From: Castellaniella sp. UBA6218
Lineage (GTDB): Bacteria > Pseudomonadota > Gammaproteobacteria > Burkholderiales > Burkholderiaceae_B
Length of the DNA stretch: 10,288 nucleotides
Assembly (NCBI GenBank): GCA_002421865.1
Contig: DISE01000110.1
Coordinates: 1 to 10,288, forward strand
Direction: 5' to 3'
Every line of letters begins with the position of its first letter. Within the stretch, counting starts at the first letter, position 1. The position numbers and the translations under genes were made by a program. This document shows positions 6,836 to 10,288 of this stretch, piece after piece. The notes under the pieces were generated by a model. The model worked only from the letters and a program-made list of their open reading frames with translations, made no database searches and was not told the DNA's origin.

Positions 6836-7273
6836 ATGAGTGATCGCACCCTGGGCTTCTGCGCCCTGATCTTCGCCGGCCTGATGGCGTGGTTCGGCCA
6901 CGACCTGCAGGCCCCCTTCTCCTATGAGCCGGTGGGCCCGCGGGCCTTCCCGATGCTGGTCGCCCTGATCATCGCCCTGTGCGGCGCCTGGCTGATGTTC
7001 AAGCACTGGCGCGACCGCCGCGCGGGCGAGCCGATCGACTGGCCGCGCCTGCTGCTGATGGTGGCCTACGTCTTCGGCTACGCCCTGCTCTTCGAAACCC
7101 TGGGCTTCATCATCGCCACCGCCGTCGTCACCGTACTGATCGGACGCCTGTTCGGCGGCGGCTGGGGCAAGATGATCATCGGAGGCGTCTTGATGGGCGT
7201 GCTGTTCTTCCTGCTGTTCGACCGGGCGCTCGACGTCGTGCTGCCCCTGGGCCCCCTGGAGTTCCTGTCATGA
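6836..7273 (+). CDS. tctB: Tripartite tricarboxylate transporter small membrane subunit TctB
   Basis: Small integral membrane subunit that pairs with TctA in the secondary transporter. It has 145 residues, normal for the family, with hydrophobic segments at about 6-20, 38-56, 71-89, 90-106 and 112-130; four membrane helices are usual, and the middle pair may be read differently. The family-like loop YEPVGPRAFP follows the first helix at 30-39, and the protein ends with VLPLGPLEFL. It begins at ATG 6836, 20 bp after tctC. The site upstream is modest: AGGA at 6819-6822 is rather far, and CGGA at 6825-6828 is weak. It overlaps tctA by ATGA, so the two permease subunits are probably coupled in translation. 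TctB proteins are poorly conserved, so the call depends partly on its position between tctC and tctA. Confidence 0.92.
   Translation: MSDRTLGFCALIFAGLMAWFGHDLQAPFSYEPVGPRAFPMLVALIIALCGAWLMFKHWRDRRAGEPIDWPRLLLMVAYVFGYALLFETLGFIIATAVVTVLIGRLFGGGWGKMIIGGVLMGVLFFLLFDRALDVVLPLGPLEFLS
7258..7261 (+). promoter_or_regulatory. Ribosome-binding site that fixes the tctA start
   Basis: GGAG inside the end of tctB, 8 nt before ATG 7270. It supports the start at 7270 over the longer in-frame opening that runs back to 6979 across tctB. Confidence 0.65.
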
Positions 7274-8823
7274 GCCAGATATTCGACCATCTGAGCATCG
7301 GCTTCGATGTCGCCTTTTCCTGGCTGAACCTGCTGGTCGCCGCCCTGGGCGCCTTTCTGGGCACCCTGGTGGGCGTGCTGCCGGGCCTGGGCCCGATCAA
7401 CGGCGTGGCCATGCTCATCCCCATCGCCTACGCCCTGAACCTGCCGCCGGAAACCGCGCTGATCCTGCTGGCCGCCGTGTATGTGGGCGCCGAATACGGC
7501 GGACGCATCAGCGCCATTCTGATCAACGTGCCGGGTGAGGCCAGCGCCATCATGACCACGCTGGACGGCTATCCGCTGTCGCGCAAGGGCCTGTCCAACG
7601 TGGCGCTGTCGCTGTCGGGCTGGTCGGCCTTCTGCGGTTCGCTGGTGGCCACCATCGGCGTGATCGTGCTGGCCCCCCTGCTGGCCCGCTGGGCGCTGGC
7701 TTTCGGTCCGGCCGAATACTTCGTGCTGATCGTCTTCGCCTTCTGCTGCCTGACCAGCCTGCTGGGCCGCCAGCCGGTCAAGGGCACGCTGTCGGCGATG
7801 CTGGGCCTGGCCATCGCCACCGTGGGCGTGGATGCCAATTCAGGGGTCTACCGCTACACCTTCGATTCCGTCCACCTGTTCGACGGCATCGATTTCGTGG
7901 TCGTGGTGATCGCGCTGTTCGCCATCGCCGAACTGCTGGAGCTGCTGGAATCCACCATCCGGGGCGTAGCCCCCGAAGTCCCGCCCAACGAGCGCAAACT
8001 CTTCAACCTGCAGGAACTGCTGTTCACGAAATGGACCGTGTTGCGCAGCGCCGTCCTGGGCTTTTTCATCGGCGTGTTGCCGGGCGCGGGCGCCAGCGTG
8101 GCATCGGCCGTGGCCTATTCCAACGAAAAACGCTATCAGGAAAGCCGCGATCCGGACGCCTGCTTCGGCTCGGGCGACCTGCGGGGCGTGACCGCGCCGG
8201 AAGCCGCCTCGACCGCCTCGGCCGTCGGCTCTTTCGTGCCCATGCTGACCCTGGGCGTGCCCGGCTCCGGGACCACGGCCGTGATGATGGGCGCGCTGAC
8301 CCTGTACAACATCACACCCGGCCCGGTGCTGTTCGACACCAAACCGGAGCTGGTCTGGGGTCTGGTCGCATCCTTGTTCATCGCCAACGTGCTGCTGTTC
8401 CTGATGAACATCCCCATGGTGCGCGTCTTCTCGAAGGTCCTGTCGCTGCCGAACTGGCTGCTGGTGCCCGGCATCCTCTGCATCAGCTACATCGGGGTAT
8501 ACGCGATCAACGCCGGCACTTTCGACCTGACCATGGCCGCCTTCCTGGGCCTGGTCGGCTACCTGCTGCGCAAGGCCGGCGTGCCCATGGCGCCGATGGT
8601 GCTGGGGGTCGTGCTCGGCGACATGATGGAACAGAACCTGCGCCGCGCGCTGTCGATCACCAACGGCGAACTGCACATCTTGTGGGACAGCCCGATCGCC
8701 CAGGGCCTGTGGCTCGTCTCGCTGCTCATCGTCATCGTTCCGCCCCTGCTGCGCTGGCGCCGCGCGAAGCGGCGCGGGAAAGGCGAAGCCGTGGGCGACG
8801 ATCTGATCGCCGCCGACGACTAG
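7270..8823 (+). CDS. tctA: Tripartite tricarboxylate transporter large permease subunit TctA
   Basis: Large inner-membrane permease that moves the substrate handed over by TctC, driven by an ion gradient. It has 517 residues from ATG 7270, the usual TctA length, and many hydrophobic segments consistent with about 10-12 helices. Two related motif sets are visible: GVLPGLGP (35-42) with INVPGEASA (85-93) in the first half, and GVLPGAGA (268-275) with GVPGSGTT (329-336) in the second half. YVGAEYGGRIS (71-81) and GVTAPEAAS (306-314) are further family stretches. The start overlaps the tctB stop by 4 nt (ATGA), and GGAG lies 8 nt before it. The frame is also open upstream to 6979, but that part reads through tctB in another frame and is rejected. 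It is the last gene of the operon; the next gene converges 18 bp beyond its TAG. Confidence 0.97.
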   Translation: MSQIFDHLSIGFDVAFSWLNLLVAALGAFLGTLVGVLPGLGPINGVAMLIPIAYALNLPPETALILLAAVYVGAEYGGRISAILINVPGEASAIMTTLDGYPLSRKGLSNVALSLSGWSAFCGSLVATIGVIVLAPLLARWALAFGPAEYFVLIVFAFCCLTSLLGRQPVKGTLSAMLGLAIATVGVDANSGVYRYTFDSVHLFDGIDFVVVVIALFAIAELLELLESTIRGVAPEVPPNERKLFNLQELLFTKWTVLRSAVLGFFIGVLPGAGASVASAVAYSNEKRYQESRDPDACFGSGDLRGVTAPEAASTASAVGSFVPMLTLGVPGSGTTAVMMGALTLYNITPGPVLFDTKPELVWGLVASLFIANVLLFLMNIPMVRVFSKVLSLPNWLLVPGILCISYIGVYAINAGTFDLTMAAFLGLVGYLLRKAGVPMAPMVLGVVLGDMMEQNLRRALSITNGELHILWDSPIAQGLWLVSLLIVIVPPLLRWRRAKRRGKGEAVGDDLIAADD

Positions 8824-8841
8824 GGCCTCTTCACACTCATC

Positions 8842-10224
8842 TCACCACCAGTCCGGCGGACCGCTGCGCAGCGGTCCCGCCGGCAGGTCCCATCCCCAGC
8901 GGGCGCCCGCCACATGGCAGGGCGCCCGCAGTCTTTGCGCGGCCCCCCAGGCGGTCTGCTCGACCGCCGGATCGTAGGCCGCATCGGGCGCGTCCCCCAG
9001 ACCGGGCGGAGCCACCGGCGCGGCGCCGGCCGACACCTGCAGCAGGCGCGCCATCCGCGCCAGCGATACACGCCAGCCGCCGCCCAGGCCGGTCTCGCGC
9101 CGCAGCGTCAGGCCGCGCAGCGCACAGGCCGCCATCAGATAGCCTGCGGACTGGTCGAGCGCCTGGACGGGAAGGGGGTCGGGCGCCGCATCCGCGCCCG
9201 CCCAGGCGATGCCCGCGCTCATCTGGACCAGACTGTCGAACCCCCGACGCGCCCGCCAGGGGCCGGTCCAGCCCCAGGCGTCGAGGCAGACGTCCACCAG
9301 GCCGGGCCGGATGGCCTGACGGGCCTCGGCGTCCAGCCCCAGCGCGTCCAGCGCGCCGGGCCGGTAACCATGGACCAGCACGTCGGCACGGGCCAGCAGA
9401 CCCCGGAACCGCTCCATCCCATCGGGGCGGCGCAGGTCCAGGAAGGCGCAGCGCTTGCCCACGGTGACCTCGGGCACCATGCCCGGCTCGTCCCAGCCCT
9501 CGGGATCCAGGCGCAGGACCCGGGCGCCATAGGCGGCGAGGAAGCGCGTGGCCACGGGCCCGGCCAGCACGCGAGTCAGGTCCAGGACCCGGATCCCCGC
9601 CAGCGGCCGCCCGGGGTCCGGGTCGTCCAACCATCCGGCATCCGGCGTCCCGGCCAGACCAGGCAGGCGATGGACCAGCGGCTCCGCCGCGACGGCGCGC
9701 CCCTGGGGATGGTCGAGCCAGGCCTGCGGCGCGCGCAGCGCGGCCGCACAGCCCCCCCGGTCCACGATGGTGTCTTCGAGCGCCTCAGCGGACTCGCACC
9801 GGATCCGGTCGGCGACGGCGGCATGGACGGCGTCTTCCGGCAGGCCCAGCGCAGCCAGCGCCCGACGGCGATGATGGGCCGCGTTGGCATGCAGGCGAAT
9901 CCAGCCGTCGCGCGCCGCATAGTCCCCCGTGACGGCGTCCCGCACATCCGGCCGCGCCCAGCCCAGCGGCCGGATGCTGAAGCCGAACCACCATGAAGCC
10001 AGTGCCCGGTCGACGTCGGCCGCTGGCGGCACCCCGGGCCGTGCCCACCGCGCCAGCATCAGCGCGGCCGCGCCGATGGCGGCGCAGGCCAGGCCGCTGA
10101 CCGGATAGCGCGAAACCAGGCTCGCCCGGCCTTCCACGCGCAGCGCATCGGGCGGCGTGTCCGGGTCCAGCGCGGCCAGCATCCGCCGCAGCATATCGCT
10201 GTGATCCGAGGGCTCGAGGTGCAT
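8842..10224 (-). CDS. CaiB/BaiF family III CoA-transferase, rearranged domain order
   Basis: Predicted to move CoA between a CoA thioester and a free carboxylic acid in the cytoplasm. It has 460 residues. The hallmark N-terminal motif of the family, LAGIRVLDLTRVLAGPVATRFLA, lies in the middle (208-230). It is followed by GARVLRLDPEG (233-243), DVLVHGYRPGALDALGL (281-297), FDSLVQMSAGIAWAG (329-343) and ALDQSAGYLMAA (355-366), where D357 matches the catalytic aspartate. Residues about 35-187 resemble the C-terminal part of a normal CaiB protein (GDYAARDGWIRLH at 100-112, WLDHPQGRAVAAEPL at 169-183). The normal C-terminal small domain is missing after D357. ATG 10224 is chosen because AGGAGGA lies 6 nt upstream. 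The substrate is unknown; it points toward the tct operon and is transcribed alone in this window. The family is certain, the reaction is not. Confidence 0.88.
   Translation of the reverse strand: MHLEPSDHSDMLRRMLAALDPDTPPDALRVEGRASLVSRYPVSGLACAAIGAAALMLARWARPGVPPAADVDRALASWWFGFSIRPLGWARPDVRDAVTGDYAARDGWIRLHANAAHHRRRALAALGLPEDAVHAAVADRIRCESAEALEDTIVDRGGCAAALRAPQAWLDHPQGRAVAAEPLVHRLPGLAGTPDAGWLDDPDPGRPLAGIRVLDLTRVLAGPVATRFLAAYGARVLRLDPEGWDEPGMVPEVTVGKRCAFLDLRRPDGMERFRGLLARADVLVHGYRPGALDALGLDAEARQAIRPGLVDVCLDAWGWTGPWRARRGFDSLVQMSAGIAWAGADAAPDPLPVQALDQSAGYLMAACALRGLTLRRETGLGGGWRVSLARMARLLQVSAGAAPVAPPGLGDAPDAAYDPAVEQTAWGAAQRLRAPCHVAGARWGWDLPAGPLRSGPPDWW
8858..8877. other. 20-bp perfect palindrome near the tctA and CoA-transferase 3' ends
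   Basis: GGACCGCTGC and its mirror GCAGCGGTCC meet with no spacer, 34 bp after the tctA stop and inside the last codons of the CoA-transferase. As RNA it would give a strong hairpin in the tctA message. No T-tract follows on the plus strand, so it is not a classic intrinsic terminator. It may still block 3' exonucleases or help end transcription between these convergent genes. The palindrome is directly seen; the role is inferred. Confidence 0.4.
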
Positions 10225-10230
10225 GATGCG

Positions 10231-10237
10231 TCCTCCT
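10231..10237 (-). promoter_or_regulatory. Ribosome-binding site that fixes the CoA-transferase start
   Basis: On the minus strand AGGAGGA is followed by six bases (CGCATC) and ATG at 10224. This near-perfect Shine-Dalgarno excludes the longer TTG start at 10245, which would lie upstream of the site itself. Confidence 0.9.
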
Positions 10238-10245
10238 CTGTTCAA

Positions 10246-10278
10246 CAGTCCGCAGGGGACTGCCCCAAACTGGGACAG
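10246..10278. promoter_or_regulatory. Two overlapping inverted repeats upstream of the CoA-transferase
   Basis: The first dyad is CAGTCC (10246-10251), a 5-nt spacer, and GGACTG (10257-10262), perfect over 6 bp. The second is CTGCCCCA (10260-10267), a 3-nt spacer, and TGGGACAG (10271-10278), matching at seven of eight positions. They share bases 10260-10262. Both contain GGGAC on the plus strand (10256-10260 and 10272-10276), 16 bp apart. Placed 20-55 bp upstream of the start codon, they are good operator candidates for an unidentified regulator. No clear sigma-70 promoter was recognised. Confidence 0.4.
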
Positions 10279-10288
10279 CTCTCCACCT

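Noticed and set aside
8031..9467. 478-residue plus-strand open frame crossing the tctA end
   Set aside because: It lies in a different frame from the well-supported tctA and continues over the CoA-transferase with Arg/Pro-rich shadow sequence.
10225..10245. TTG start at 10245 for the CoA-transferase
   Set aside because: A strong AGGAGGA sits downstream of it and 6 nt before ATG 10224.
10254..10272. Sigma-54-type promoter (GG-N10-GC) upstream of the CoA-transferase
   Set aside because: On the minus strand only the invariant GG and GC are at the right spacing; the rest of TGGCAC/TTGCA is poorly matched, and the motif coincides with GC-rich dyads.

Overview
The window looks like ordinary chromosome from a GC-rich betaproteobacterium of the Burkholderiales, most likely an Alcaligenaceae relative of Bordetella, Achromobacter or Castellaniella. 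The reasons are very high GC, a citrate-type tripartite tricarboxylate transporter with its own two-component system, and an intergenic GC-rich repeat of a kind I recall as common in this order. No phage, insertion sequence, tRNA, rRNA or CRISPR array is visible.

Layout. 1-616 (+): the C-terminal part of uvrA (excinuclease ATPase), entering from the left edge. 623-3403 (-): a 926-residue membrane diguanylate cyclase with two predicted periplasmic sensor regions (CHASE, then dCache-like), HAMP and an intact GGEEF domain; it converges on uvrA with only 6 bp between. 3404-3645: a divergent intergenic region filled by two tandem 87/88-bp repeat units, followed by a 16-bp perfect palindrome and a possible -10 box. 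3646-8823 (+): tctD-tctE (response regulator and sensor kinase, overlapping by 17 nt), a 91-bp gap, then tctC-tctB-tctA (periplasmic binding protein, small and large membrane subunits; tctB and tctA overlap by 4 nt). 8842-10224 (-): a CaiB/BaiF family III CoA-transferase with unusual domain order, converging on tctA with 18 bp between. 10225-10288: its 5' region, with a strong ribosome-binding site and two overlapping inverted repeats.

How the genes may work together. TctE probably senses a tricarboxylate such as citrate in the periplasm and phosphorylates TctD, which then activates tctCBA. TctC delivers the substrate to the TctAB permease, which imports it using an ion gradient. The CoA-transferase could activate an imported acid to its CoA thioester, but the only support is proximity. 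The diguanylate cyclase shares the divergent control region with tctDE, so nutrient sensing and c-di-GMP could be co-regulated; this is also inference.

I do not see a wholly new system. The points most worth a second look are the segment order of the CoA-transferase, the tandem repeat occupying the divergent promoter region (with a compensatory base-pair change between copies), the two-sensor cyclase, and several perfect dyads in the intergenic and 3' regions.
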